Origin: Marinobacter psychrophilus
Lineage (GTDB): Bacteria; Pseudomonadota; Gammaproteobacteria; Pseudomonadales; Oleiphilaceae
Length of the DNA: 64,000 nucleotides
NCBI RefSeq assembly: GCF_001043175.1
Contig: NZ_CP011494.1
Span: 186,001-250,000, forward strand
Direction of reading: 5' to 3'
Under the pieces are notes generated by a model. It had not been told where the DNA came from. It worked only from the letters and a program-made list of their open reading frames with translations, and searched no databases. Both the position numbers and the translations under genes were made by a program. Every line of letters starts with the position of its first letter. Within the stretch, counting starts at the first letter, position 1. Below are positions 26,718 to 37,611 of the stretch, in pieces.

Positions 26718-28281
26718 GTTAATCGAGCCACTGTTTTTGATTCTGGTACCGCTGCTTTACTTTATTGGAGCAATCACCAGCTCACTAAAAATCCCGCTTA
26801 ACAGCTCCCCTGGGAGCCCCCTTAAAAGCCCCTTGATTTGCAATCTTGCCTTTGTCGCAGCCTTGGCAGGTGCCATGAGCGGCTGGCTTTTGCCGGGGTC
26901 CGCGAGCTGGCTGAATCTGGCGCCGCTGGCCTATATTATGCTGCTTCTGATTACCCTGTTGGGAGCGGTTCTGGCCCGGTTCTCCATGAGGTATCTTGCG
27001 GGTGATCCGGGGCAGAGGCGTTTTATGGTCTGGTTACAGATCATACTGGGAGCCGTTTCTCTGATTGTTACAACCAATCACCTGTTGGTTTTTCTCGCCA
27101 GTTGGATTGTGATCAGCATCAGCCTTCACCAGCTGCTGATGTTCTTCCCGGACAGGCCCAGGGCTGCCTTGGCGGCTCATAAAAAGTTCATTTTTGCGAG
27201 ACTCGCGGAGCTTTGCCTCGGGCTCGGGTTTGCGCTGCTGTATTTTCAGTACAACACTCTCTTTATTGACCAGATTCTTGCCGCTTCAGCAGAGACCGAT
27301 GCTATTCCGGTTGTGGCGCAGTTTGCAGCGGTTCTGATGGCCGTTGCGGCGCTGCTCAAGTGCGCTCAGTTGCCGTTTCATGGCTGGCTGATGCAGGTTG
27401 TGGAGTCGCCCACGCCTGTGTCGGCCTTACTTCACGCTGGTGTTGTCAATCTTGGCGGCTTTTTGATGATCCTGATGGCGCCGTTGATCTCTCAGGTGAG
27501 TGCTGCACAGTGGCTTCTGTTGTTGGTTGCTGGCCCAACGGCGGTTTTTGCCAGCCTGGTGATGATGACCCGTATCTCTGTGAAGGTCCGCTTGGCCTGG
27601 TCTACCTGTGCCCAGATGGGGTGGATGCTGGTTGAGTGCGCTCTTGGCCTCTATGAACTGGCGCTTTTACACCTGGTTGCCCACTCCGCCTACAAGGCGC
27701 ACAGTTTTCTCAACGCTGGAAATGCGGTGGAACTGTCTCTCAGAAAACGCCTGGTGGTTATCAAGACCCCTAGCGCAATTCAATGGCTGATTGCGGCGTT
27801 TTTGGCCTTTGGGCTTGCCGTAACAAGCGTTGTTGTTTCCGCCGGATCCACGCCTGCGCAGATGTTCTCTTGGGTTGTGCCCGGCATTGCGCTCACTATT
27901 TTGTTGTCGGAAGTGTTGGCGGCCGGTGGTGGCAAGCAATCAATTGTTCGGGGTTTGCTGATCGGTGCGGCCTTCTGGGGCATTTATTGGGCCCAGAAAT
28001 CGGTTTTCCATGTGCTATTGGCGCCACCAGAAAGCCAGGCAGATGCGGTTGCTGTGAGCTTTGTCGCGTTGCTCCTGATTCTCTTGATGACTGGCTATTA
28101 CCGAGTTCGCTACCAGCGCTACTCACCCTCGGGTGCCAGATTCTACCGGTTCCTTTTTGCTGCCGCCTATCTGGATGAATGGGCAACGCGCTTCACTCTT
28201 AAAGTCTGGCCGGCAAAACTGCCCGATGTGGTCAAACCGCATTTTGTTTCGAACCACTTTGAAATCAAGGAGTCTGTCTAG
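26704..28281 (+). CDS. dabB: DabB: proton-conducting subunit of the inorganic carbon transporter
   Basis: A 525-residue polytopic membrane protein of the NuoL/MrpA antiporter-like family, with more than a dozen hydrophobic segments. Complex-I-antiporter landmarks are visible: LKCAQLPFHGWLMQVVESPTPVSALLHAGVVNLGGF near 218-255 and HLVAHSAYKAHSFLNAG near 320-337, with their conserved Lys and His. In the DAB system it lets cations drive CO2 capture by DabA. It overlaps the next gene by one base (TAGTG), and dabA confirms the identity. No LysR-type regulator lies beside it in this window. Confidence 0.9.
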   Translation: MVDVKLIEPLFLILVPLLYFIGAITSSLKIPLNSSPGSPLKSPLICNLAFVAALAGAMSGWLLPGSASWLNLAPLAYIMLLLITLLGAVLARFSMRYLAGDPGQRRFMVWLQIILGAVSLIVTTNHLLVFLASWIVISISLHQLLMFFPDRPRAALAAHKKFIFARLAELCLGLGFALLYFQYNTLFIDQILAASAETDAIPVVAQFAAVLMAVAALLKCAQLPFHGWLMQVVESPTPVSALLHAGVVNLGGFLMILMAPLISQVSAAQWLLLLVAGPTAVFASLVMMTRISVKVRLAWSTCAQMGWMLVECALGLYELALLHLVAHSAYKAHSFLNAGNAVELSLRKRLVVIKTPSAIQWLIAAFLAFGLAVTSVVVSAGSTPAQMFSWVVPGIALTILLSEVLAAGGGKQSIVRGLLIGAAFWGIYWAQKSVFHVLLAPPESQADAVAVSFVALLLILLMTGYYRVRYQRYSPSGARFYRFLFAAAYLDEWATRFTLKVWPAKLPDVVKPHFVSNHFEIKESV

Positions 28282-30653
28282 TGTTAGCCTCGAGCGTAAA
28301 GGATCTTGATGAAAAAAGCGGCTCCGCACCGGATTGGTTCCGGGCCGTTGCCGATGCGGGTGATCGGATTGCGCCTACTTGGCCTTTGGACCAGATGATC
28401 GCCGTTAATCCCTTCTGGGAAATGCGAGGCCTTTCTTTCACCAAAGTGTCAGCACGTATGGCGGCCCTTAACGGTGTTGGCAGCCAAAGGCCATCGGCGC
28501 TGGGTGAAAGCCCTGTGGATAAGGCTCCGGCGAAGTTGGCCAGAATGCCGGAGCACTGGCAAAACCTCAGTGCACAGCTTGACCGCCATCGCGATACCTG
28601 GCATCAGTTGGGGTGGCAGGATGAGATTGTTCAGCAGATCAGCCAGTTTTGCGGCGATTATTTCCAGCGGCTTGATGCCGGTGAATTCAAAGCCGATGCC
28701 CAGCATCTTTATCAAAGCTGGCTTGGGATGACCCGCGCTGATCGGGGCATTGCGATTGTTATGGGCGAGCCAACGCTGACGTCGCAGTTCGATTTGCTGC
28801 CGGGTCAATTCGATACGCTTTTATTGGACGCTTTCAACACCTTGGCTCCGCATCCGGCGTCCGCAGCAGATTACGCCCATGCGCTGTTGCTGGATGTTAA
28901 TGGCTGGGCCTCCTGGGTTGCGTATTTGCGTTGGCAAGATCGGTTGCAAGGCAAAGAAGGTGAAGACGCTGCCGATTTGCTGCCCGGCCTTTTGGCTATT
29001 CGTTTGGGTTGGGAACTGGCGTTGTGGCGCCACGTTCAGCACGCGGGCGGTGGTATTTTTGCAGACTTGAAACAGCGCTGGATCAAGCAATGGGAAGATC
29101 TGCCAGCGATGCTGGAAATCCACGAGATTTTTCAGCAGCCCGCATGGGCGGCTCATAAAGAGGTGGAAGTAGCGTATCAGGCCGCCATGGCCGAGAAGTT
29201 GCTTTCTCGACCAAAACCACAGGCTCCGGAGGAGCAACCTCTTAAGCTGCAGGCGGCCTTCTGTATTGATGTTCGCTCAGAAGTATATCGTCGCGCTCTG
29301 GAAGCGCAGGACACGGCCATCCAGACCCTGGGCTTTGCGGGTTTTTTTGGGTTGCCCATCGCTTATCATCCTAAAAACACTGACTTTACGCGGCCTCAGC
29401 TACCGGGGTTATTGGCTCCTGCTTTTGATGTAACCGAGCTTGAACCTACCAGTGAATCTGCTCGGCAAGCGCTGGCTAACCAGTCTCATTGGTCGAGGTT
29501 CTCCAGTGCCAGCCCGGCGAGTTTCAGCTTTATTGAGAGCCTGGGACTTGCAGATCTGGGTCGCATGGTGAAAAAGACGTTTAGGGGGCAGCCCCGGAAT
29601 AACCCCGTTGATGGCCTCCATGAAACTCAGATTAACTTCGAGATTTCGAAAGCGGGTGTTCCCTTAACCCTGGAAGAAAAAGCCGAACTGGCGGGTGGCA
29701 TTCTCAAAGCCATGACGCTAACAGAGCATTTCGCGCCGGTTGTTTTGCTGGTGGGCCACGGTAGCAGTACTCGCAACAACCCTCATGCAGCTGGCCTGGA
29801 TTGCGGCGCCTGTGGCGGGCAAACGGGTACTGTTAACGTGCGCGTGCTGGCCGGGCTGCTTAACGACCCGAGCGTGCGAGGTGTTTTGGCGGAGCAGGGT
29901 TTAGTGATTCCAGAAGGCACCCGATTTATGGGTGCTTTGCATAACACCACAACGGACGACGTCGATTGCGCCGAGCCGATTCCGCAAAACATCAAGGTAT
30001 TTCTTCAGGCCGCAGGCGCTCGGGCGCGCCGTGAGAGGGCTGTTCGCCTTGGCGTCAGCAAGGCAGCCGACGTGGATCAGGCCGTTAAACAGCGCAGCCA
30101 GGATTGGTCAGAAGTGCGGCCTGAATGGGGGTTGGCGGGTAACGCCAGTTTTATTGTTGCACCGCGGTCATTCACCAGGCATCTGGACTTGGGCGGCCGG
30201 AGTTTTCTCCATGATTACCGCTGGCGTGACGATGCAGGCTTTCAGATCCTGGAACTGATTATGACCGCTCCCATGGTGGTCACTCACTGGATCAACCTTC
30301 AGTACTACGCCTCGGTAACAGACAACCTGCACTACGGCAGCGGCAACAAAGTGCTGCATAACGTGGTTGGCGGTCATCTGGGCGTTTTTGAGGGCAATGG
30401 CGGCGATTTGCGAATCGGCTTGCCCTTGCAGTCACTGCATAACGGCGAGCAATGGATGCACGAACCCCTACGCCTGAGCGTTTATCTGGCAGCGCCAAGG
30501 GAGGCGATTGCTGACATTGCCCGGCGCCACAGTGCCGTGGGAGATCTGATCGACAACGACTGGCTGTATCTGTTCCGGATTGACGAGGAGAATAAGTCGG
30601 TTGAGCAGTTCTATCAGGGCAAGTGGACAACGAAAGCTGAAGGAATCGATTGA
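28281..30653 (+). CDS. dabA: DabA: zinc-binding inorganic carbon transporter subunit (DUF2309)
   Basis: A 790-residue protein of UPF0753/DUF2309. It carries the beta-carbonic-anhydrase-like zinc set: C328 and D330 in CIDVRSE, H493 in VGHGSST and C508 in LDCGACGG. The spacing (2 and 15 residues within each pair) matches the four ligands known for Halothiobacillus DabA. With DabB it takes up CO2 and accumulates bicarbonate. The start is GTG at 28281, after an AAGGAG site, overlapping the dabB stop. No carbon fixation gene is in the window, so here it probably feeds carboxylations or carbamoyl phosphate synthesis, which is inference. Confidence 0.93.
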   Translation: MLASSVKDLDEKSGSAPDWFRAVADAGDRIAPTWPLDQMIAVNPFWEMRGLSFTKVSARMAALNGVGSQRPSALGESPVDKAPAKLARMPEHWQNLSAQLDRHRDTWHQLGWQDEIVQQISQFCGDYFQRLDAGEFKADAQHLYQSWLGMTRADRGIAIVMGEPTLTSQFDLLPGQFDTLLLDAFNTLAPHPASAADYAHALLLDVNGWASWVAYLRWQDRLQGKEGEDAADLLPGLLAIRLGWELALWRHVQHAGGGIFADLKQRWIKQWEDLPAMLEIHEIFQQPAWAAHKEVEVAYQAAMAEKLLSRPKPQAPEEQPLKLQAAFCIDVRSEVYRRALEAQDTAIQTLGFAGFFGLPIAYHPKNTDFTRPQLPGLLAPAFDVTELEPTSESARQALANQSHWSRFSSASPASFSFIESLGLADLGRMVKKTFRGQPRNNPVDGLHETQINFEISKAGVPLTLEEKAELAGGILKAMTLTEHFAPVVLLVGHGSSTRNNPHAAGLDCGACGGQTGTVNVRVLAGLLNDPSVRGVLAEQGLVIPEGTRFMGALHNTTTDDVDCAEPIPQNIKVFLQAAGARARRERAVRLGVSKAADVDQAVKQRSQDWSEVRPEWGLAGNASFIVAPRSFTRHLDLGGRSFLHDYRWRDDAGFQILELIMTAPMVVTHWINLQYYASVTDNLHYGSGNKVLHNVVGGHLGVFEGNGGDLRIGLPLQSLHNGEQWMHEPLRLSVYLAAPREAIADIARRHSAVGDLIDNDWLYLFRIDEENKSVEQFYQGKWTTKAEGID

Positions 30654-30683
30654 GCTGACTGAGGACTACAGCAGCCCAATACT

Positions 30684-30734
30684 CCGGCCTGTTCGATGAT
30701 GCCTATGAACAGGCCGGCCTGAAAAGGGGTTTTT
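30684..30734 (+). terminator. Hairpin terminator between dabA and atpG
   Basis: A perfect 11-bp stem (CCGGCCTGTTC at 30684-30694, GAACAGGCCGG at 30707-30717) with a 12-nt loop, followed on the plus strand by AAAAGGGGTTTTTT. It lies in the convergent gap after dabA and reaches into the last codons of atpG. It should end the dabBA transcript; on the minus strand there is no T-run, so it would be a weaker stop for the atp operon. Confidence 0.8.
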
Positions 30735-31611
30735 TCGGCTTTTTCTTCAATGCCTCAAAGCCAATAATCACATCCATCAATTCGTTGGTGATTTCGGTCT
30801 GGCGCACAGAACGCAAATCGCCCGTTACAACGCCAATACGCTCATCCACCGACTGCTCGGCCTGCTGCATCAGCGCCAGGCGCTCAGCGTTCTCAGTCAC
30901 CATGGCTTCGGCCGAGGCGCGAAATACGCTGGCAAAGATGTGGCTGCGAATCAGCGACGACAGGAGTGCATCAGCGGCCATGGTGTAATCCGGCAGCGCC
31001 CTAGAGTTCCAGCGCTTGGTGCTTTGCAACAGTGCCGGTTCCAGTGGCAGCAGGCGCCGGGTGACGGGTTCTCGGGTGCCGTGTTCACCGCGTTGAGTGA
31101 ACGCCAGGGTAACACCGACGCCTGATAGAGACTGGCCATGGCTGAGAGCGTCAATGCGGCTGACAATGTCGCCGGCCAGACGGCCAATGCCGTCGGCGGA
31201 GGCGGGTGGTAGTAACGTGGCTTCCGGTTTCAAGTCCTGATCGGTGAGGGCATCCTGCATTTGCGCGCCAATGCACAACAGGCGCGGCTTGCCAGCGCTT
31301 TGGGCGTTCTGGTGCTGCTTCACCAGCTGCGCCAGGCTTTCGTTGTAGTTGCCGCACAGACCGTGGTCTGTGCCAAACACTACGATTAGCTGTTCGGCGT
31401 TGGCGTCCTGTTGCAGGCTGAGCCCACCGGTACGGTACGCAAATGCGGCAAAGCCCTGCAAAATAGTCTGGTGGTAGGCCTCTATGGAACGCGCTGCGCG
31501 CTCGTAAGGCGAGGCGTTAATGGCCGACAGCGTTTTCATGGTGTGCACAATGCCACGGATGCTGGTCAGCGTGTCGTTGTGGCGCTCCAGCGCTTCAAGA
31601 GATTGGGCCAT
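30703..31611 (-). CDS. atpG: N-ATPase gamma subunit
   Basis: A 302-residue central-stalk subunit. The N-terminus [32 protein letters not shown] and the C-terminal helix [20 protein letters not shown] show the coiled-coil ends of F-type gamma. It is diverged from housekeeping gamma, as is typical of N-ATPases, where it is the last gene of the operon (atpDCQRBEFAG). The ATG at 31611 overlaps atpA by 17 nt. The stop lies in the loop of the convergent terminator hairpin. Confidence 0.9.
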   Translation of the reverse strand: MAQSLEALERHNDTLTSIRGIVHTMKTLSAINASPYERAARSIEAYHQTILQGFAAFAYRTGGLSLQQDANAEQLIVVFGTDHGLCGNYNESLAQLVKQHQNAQSAGKPRLLCIGAQMQDALTDQDLKPEATLLPPASADGIGRLAGDIVSRIDALSHGQSLSGVGVTLAFTQRGEHGTREPVTRRLLPLEPALLQSTKRWNSRALPDYTMAADALLSSLIRSHIFASVFRASAEAMVTENAERLALMQQAEQSVDERIGVVTGDLRSVRQTEITNELMDVIIGFEALKKKPKKPLFRPACS

Positions 31612-33247
31612 TGCTGTTCTCCAAGTCAGTCCCCAAATCAGCTTCCAGAGCCGCGCGAACCATAGCGATCACCCGCTCGCTGTCCTCTGGCCGTAACTCT
31701 TTGTTGTCCGCTATGCGTTGCTCAATCTCCTGCAACTGCTTCTTGGCCAGCGTGCGTATGCGCTGCATGGTATCTACCAGCAGCTGCTCTTCCAAACCGT
31801 CAAGTAAGCCTTCCATGGCCGCAATCAGCACTGCAAGTTGCTCAACCGCCGGCATCGGATCGCGCTCGGCCTGGCGCAGGGAATTGCGCACTGCCGCGCC
31901 GCGCTTCAGGCGGGCGCGGGTCGCGTCATCCAGCCGCGTACCAAAGCGGGCAAAGTCTTCCAGTTCTTCAAATTGCGACAGAGTCACCCGCAGGTTGCCG
32001 GCAACCTTGCGCAGGGCCCGGCTCTGAGCCTTGCTACCCACGCGGGATACCGACAATCCCTGATGCACCGCCGGGAACTGGTTCTTTTGCACCAGCTGTG
32101 GTGACAGGTAAATTTGGCCATCGGTGATAGAGATCAGGTTGGTGGAAATGTACGCAGACAGGTTCTCGGCCTGGGTTTCTACCACTGGCAGAGCGGTAAT
32201 AGAGCCACCGCCTACCTCTTCGGTAAACTGGCCGGCCCGTTCCAGCAGGCGGGCGTGAACGTAGAAGATGTCCCCCGGGAACGCCTCGCGCCCCGGTGGC
32301 CGGCGCAGCAGTAACGACAGCTCGCGGTAGGAGCGGGCGTGGTGGGTCAAATCATCAAATATGATCAATACATCGCGGCCCTGATCGCAAAAATACTCCG
32401 CCATGGTCATCGCGGCATAGGGGGCGATGTAGGCCAGACCGGGTGTTTCCTCATCGCCGGCGGACATTACGACGCTGCGGGCCATCATGTCGCCTTTTTT
32501 TAGCGCGCCGATAACCCGTGACACAGCATCGCCGCGCTGGCCGATCGCGCAATAGATACAAATCACGTCGGACCGTATCTGGTTGAGCATGGTGTCCACT
32601 GCGATCGATGTTTTTCCGGTTTGGCGATCACCGATGATCAGTTCGCGCTGGCCCAGGCCCACCGGCACAGCGGCGTCTATGGCTTTGATGCCGGTCGCCA
32701 GCGGCTTGAAAATGGCCGAGCGGCTCAACACGCCAGGCGCCTCGGCTTCCACCGGGTGCTCGGCGACCGCCGCGATGACCCCAAGGCCGTCGCGGGGAAG
32801 GCCGATGGCACTCACAACGCGGCCCAACAGAGCCGGGCCAACGGGCACGCTGATAACCTTGCGAGTACGCCGCACGTCTTCGCCAAGGCGGATGTGTTCC
32901 GACGGTCCAAGCAGAATAACGCCCAGCCGGCCGGGCTCAAGGTCCAGCACAATGCCGCGTACACCGGACGCAAATATCAGCAACTCATCCGCCAGGGCGC
33001 GAGCCAGGCCGGTCACTACGGCCACGCCATCGCCCACTTCAATAACGCGACCCACCTCAGTCAGCACCGGTGCGGGTGTCTGTGTGGCCAGCAGGTCTTG
33101 CTGCCAGCGCTGGAACTGCTGTTCGAAATTCTGGCTCTGGTCTTGGCTCTGGCTCTGGACCTGAACCCGAGGCTGCGCGCTGGCAGGGATTTGCGCCTGG
33201 CTGTTGTTGACGTTGTTGATGTCGCTGCTGCTGTCTCTATCGCTCAT
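31595..33247 (-). CDS. atpA: N-ATPase alpha subunit with Q/S-rich N-terminal extension
   Basis: A 550-residue non-catalytic F1 subunit. The P-loop [11 protein letters not shown] and the alpha signature region ([26 protein letters not shown]) are intact. It is longer than usual: before the canonical start of the fold ([17 protein letters not shown], near residue 65) there is a low-complexity segment rich in Gln and Ser, encoded by a CTCTGG-like DNA repeat at about 33130-33165. It lies in the order typical of N-ATPases, between atpF and atpG. Confidence 0.93.
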   Translation of the reverse strand: MSDRDSSSDINNVNNSQAQIPASAQPRVQVQSQSQDQSQNFEQQFQRWQQDLLATQTPAPVLTEVGRVIEVGDGVAVVTGLARALADELLIFASGVRGIVLDLEPGRLGVILLGPSEHIRLGEDVRRTRKVISVPVGPALLGRVVSAIGLPRDGLGVIAAVAEHPVEAEAPGVLSRSAIFKPLATGIKAIDAAVPVGLGQRELIIGDRQTGKTSIAVDTMLNQIRSDVICIYCAIGQRGDAVSRVIGALKKGDMMARSVVMSAGDEETPGLAYIAPYAAMTMAEYFCDQGRDVLIIFDDLTHHARSYRELSLLLRRPPGREAFPGDIFYVHARLLERAGQFTEEVGGGSITALPVVETQAENLSAYISTNLISITDGQIYLSPQLVQKNQFPAVHQGLSVSRVGSKAQSRALRKVAGNLRVTLSQFEELEDFARFGTRLDDATRARLKRGAAVRNSLRQAERDPMPAVEQLAVLIAAMEGLLDGLEEQLLVDTMQRIRTLAKKQLQEIEQRIADNKELRPEDSERVIAMVRAALEADLGTDLENSNGPIS

Positions 33248-33253
33248 AGTGAA

Positions 33254-34024
33254 TCATTCAGCCTCAGCTTGCGCCCGGCCTGAAGCGCCGTCGGTCAGGC
33301 GTTGGTTCAGCAAAGCATTAAATTCGTCGGTATAACTGTCAACCGTCCACGCCACCTGGGCGCCGCCCATTCGCAGAATCAGTCCGGGCGCCTGGTCTGC
33401 GTCGGCCTCAAAACTCAGTGCCATGGCTGGCAAAAGTTTGTTGAGATCGGTTTCCAGTTGTGATTGCGCGGCTTCTGGCAAGGGCTCGCGGGTGGTCGCG
33501 ATGGCTTGGATGCTGCCCGCTGCCGCTTTTTTCAATTCGTCTACTAACGGTTCCAGACGTTTGCTCACATGGCGCACAATGGCCTGTTCCAGAGTTTCAT
33601 CGGCGAGGTCACGAAGGGCTTTGCGGGTGAGTTCTAATAGGGTTTCCTGCCCGGCACGCTGCAGCCTGGCGGCGAATCGTTCCCGCTCCCGTTCCAGGTG
33701 TTTGCGCCAGTCTTGTTGTTCCTGCTCCAGCCGGGCGCGGGCTTCGGCCAGCAAGCTGTCGCGCTGGTCTTCAGTATCGCGCAGCGCTTTCTGAATCATG
33801 GCGTTTTGGTCAGACATCAGCTGTTTTTTCTGCTGCTGGAAGTCGGCTTGTGCGGCTTGTGCTTTTTGCTGAGCTTCACCGGCGGCGGCCATGCTTTTGG
33901 TGATTTCAGCCTCGCGCGCGTCAATACCGTCCAGAATAGGGCGGTACAAGAAGCGTTTCAGCAGCCACACCAGCACCAAAAAGTTGGCGAGTTGTGCCAG
34001 AACGGTAATCCAGTCAATGGACAT
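33254..34024 (-). CDS. atpF: N-ATPase b subunit, long form
   Basis: A 256-residue peripheral-stalk subunit, much longer than the ~156-residue housekeeping b. It starts with a membrane helix (about 5-25), then a long charged coiled coil (about 35-150). The C-terminal part (about 175-256), ending in LRMGGAQVAWTVDSYTDEF, looks like the delta/E-type stalk end. The operon has no atpH (delta) gene, so this subunit probably does both jobs, as known for N-ATPases. I chose the ATG at 34024 (MSIDWITVLAQL), which opens with the membrane helix; the longer frame to 34105 runs into the atpE end. Confidence 0.9.
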   Translation of the reverse strand: MSIDWITVLAQLANFLVLVWLLKRFLYRPILDGIDAREAEITKSMAAAGEAQQKAQAAQADFQQQKKQLMSDQNAMIQKALRDTEDQRDSLLAEARARLEQEQQDWRKHLERERERFAARLQRAGQETLLELTRKALRDLADETLEQAIVRHVSKRLEPLVDELKKAAAGSIQAIATTREPLPEAAQSQLETDLNKLLPAMALSFEADADQAPGLILRMGGAQVAWTVDSYTDEFNALLNQRLTDGASGRAQAEAE

Positions 34025-34062
34025 AATGGTTGACCTGTTGGGTGAATCAGCCAAAGGGGAGG

Positions 34063-34350
34063 CTATCCGGCAGTTACCGTCGCTGCCTTTACCGCCGCAT
34101 CCCAAAACGGGTTGGCGAAGATAAGAATCATCGCCACGACGAAACAGTAAATGGCGGTGGATTCAATCATCGCCAGGCTGACGAACAGGGTACGGGACAG
34201 AGTAGGCGCCGCGTCTGGCTGCTGGGCAATGGCGGCAATAGCGGCCGCGGCCGCGCGCCCTTCAGCCAGGGAAGGCCCTATGCAGCCAATCGCTATGGTG
34301 AAACCGGCGGTAAAAATAGAGATTGCCGCGATAATGGCAAGATCGGTCAT
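34063..34350 (-). CDS. atpE: N-ATPase c subunit (Na+-type ring)
   Basis: A 95-residue hairpin membrane protein. Helix 1 carries GPSLAEGRA with E30, the loop QQPDA follows, and helix 2 carries MIESTAIY with E63-S64-T65. The second-helix Glu followed by Ser/Thr, plus an extra Glu in helix 1, are the residues used to predict Na+ binding in N-ATPase rings. Ion preference is inferred from these residues only. The start overlaps the atpB stop (ATGA). Confidence 0.92.
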   Translation of the reverse strand: MTDLAIIAAISIFTAGFTIAIGCIGPSLAEGRAAAAAIAAIAQQPDAAPTLSRTLFVSLAMIESTAIYCFVVAMILIFANPFWDAAVKAATVTAG

Positions 34351-35111
34351 GATTTTTCCTCGTTGGGGGACGACGGCTGTGTTTGTTTGGGTGACGTTGT
34401 GTGCTCTTTATTTAAAGCTGATGGCTCTCTATTCAAAGCTGATGGCTCTTTTTCCGCGGTAGCAGAAGAAATATAGACGGTGGCTAAAATGGCGAAGATG
34501 TAGGCCTGGATCATGCCGGTGAGAAGGCCCAACATGTCCATCAGCACCGGGAAGAAAAACGGTGCGACGGTGAGTAGAATGGCGGCAATAACAGCCCCGC
34601 TCATCACGTTTCCGTAAAGGCGGATAGCCAGCGAGATACCACGGGAAAATTCGCTGATGATGTTGAACGGCAGCATGATGACCGAGGGTTCAATAAAGGT
34701 TCGCAGGTAGCTTTTTACGCCGCCGCTGGCAATGCTGAATACCGGAACGGCGACCAGCACCGACAGTGCCAGAGCCATGGTGGTCGACAACGACGAGGTA
34801 GGCGGCGAAAAGCCGGGAATCACCAGCATCAGATTCGACAACGCAATAAACAAAAACAGAGTGCCGGCGAAGTACATCACGTGGCGGGCTGAATTCTGGG
34901 TGACTTCCTCAATCTGGCCCTGAATCAGTTTTACGATCACTTCCAGTGCCGTACGCAGGCGGTCGGGCGGCACGTCGGCGCGCAGGTTGCGAGTCACAAA
35001 CCAGGAAATGCCCACCAGCAACACCATCACAATCCAGGTATTCACGATGGTCGCGTTCAAGCCCCAGCCACCGAGGGTGAGCACAATGATGTTGTCCGGT
35101 GAAAACTGCAT
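34347..35111 (-). CDS. atpB: N-ATPase a subunit with duplicated C-terminal heptapeptide
   Basis: A 254-residue membrane subunit forming the ion half-channels. The essential Arg lies in GISLAIRLYGNVMSGAV, and five to six hydrophobic segments are visible. After the last helix the protein has an unusual hydrophilic tail of about 35 residues that contains a seven-residue duplication (EPSALNR, EPSALNK) encoded by a 21-nt DNA repeat. The ATG at 35111 overlaps the atpR stop by one base. Confidence 0.92.
   Translation of the reverse strand: MQFSPDNIIVLTLGGWGLNATIVNTWIVMVLLVGISWFVTRNLRADVPPDRLRTALEVIVKLIQGQIEEVTQNSARHVMYFAGTLFLFIALSNLMLVIPGFSPPTSSLSTTMALALSVLVAVPVFSIASGGVKSYLRTFIEPSVIMLPFNIISEFSRGISLAIRLYGNVMSGAVIAAILLTVAPFFFPVLMDMLGLLTGMIQAYIFAILATVYISSATAEKEPSALNREPSALNKEHTTSPKQTQPSSPNEEKS
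34411..34452 (-). repeat. 21-nt tandem duplication in the atpB tail
   Basis: Two adjacent 21-nt units (34411-34431 and 34432-34452) share AAAGCTGATGGCTCT and differ at a few bases. They duplicate seven residues in the cytoplasmic C-terminal tail of the a subunit and leave the frame intact. Confidence 0.9.
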
Positions 35112-35422
35112 TACGCGCCCTCTTGTTCTGCTAAAGGTGTGGTGTCGCGTTTTCTGGCCCAAAGCAGCGCAACCATACGCACTAACAGAAATGCCAGGGC
35201 GAAACCGGCCATGGGCCAGGCTGTGGCACTGCTGGTGGCAAGCCAGAAACCGACGCCCAGCAGCATGACGATGCGCACGGTTGCGCTGAGCAATAACAGG
35301 GCTTCGGGCTGGCGCGAACGCAGAGCGCGTTTCATACCCCAGGCTAGCCCGACAAAAAACAGGCTGCTGACGGCCACCCCTACGGCCAATCCCAGCAGTA
35401 CAGCTGACCAGTCAACCGTCAT
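35111..35422 (-). CDS. atpR: N-ATPase accessory protein AtpR
   Basis: A 103-residue protein with three hydrophobic segments, found only in N-ATPase operons between atpQ and atpB. The sequence starts MTVDWSAVLLGLAVG and has charged loops with Arg and Lys around residues 33-41. I chose the ATG at 35422 because it has a GGAG ribosome-binding site. It overlaps the atpQ end by 11 nt. AtpR is thought to help assemble or stabilise the c ring; no direct evidence is visible here. Confidence 0.85.
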   Translation of the reverse strand: MTVDWSAVLLGLAVGVAVSSLFFVGLAWGMKRALRSRQPEALLLLSATVRIVMLLGVGFWLATSSATAWPMAGFALAFLLVRMVALLWARKRDTTPLAEQEGA

Positions 35423-35746
35423 GTTTGTCTCCTTCGTTGGCGTCTGTGTGGTTATTATCGCCGCCGGCTTTTGGGGTTTCATTATCAATCCAGTTCCAGG
35501 CGATCATGGCGCCCACCACAATACCGCCCAGAATCAGCGCGATGGGCCAGGAAAAATTCTGCGGCGCTACCTTGTTCAGCCACAACCCCAGAAACGCCCC
35601 CGCAACGGCAGGTACCGCTACTGACCAGCCAATCATGCCAAAGGCGCCGATGCCTCTTAATGGGCTGGCTCCGGGCTGTTTGCGGGCACGCTGAAGTCGT
35701 TCAGTACTGCGCCGGATATCGTCGGCAGAGCGGTCTTTGCGGCTTC

Positions 35747-35750
<4 letters not shown>
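35412..35750 (-). CDS. atpQ: N-ATPase accessory protein AtpQ (AtpI-like)
   Basis: A 112-residue protein with two membrane helices (about 38-60 and 68-88), an N-terminal basic region, and a hydrophilic Asn/Asp-rich C-terminus. The GIGAFGMIGWSVAVPAVAGA segment resembles AtpI/F1F0-associated small membrane proteins thought to carry Mg2+ or help c-ring assembly. Its place directly after atpC is diagnostic of N-ATPase operons. The ATG overlaps the atpC stop. Confidence 0.85.
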
Positions 35751-37611
<1,861 letters not shown>

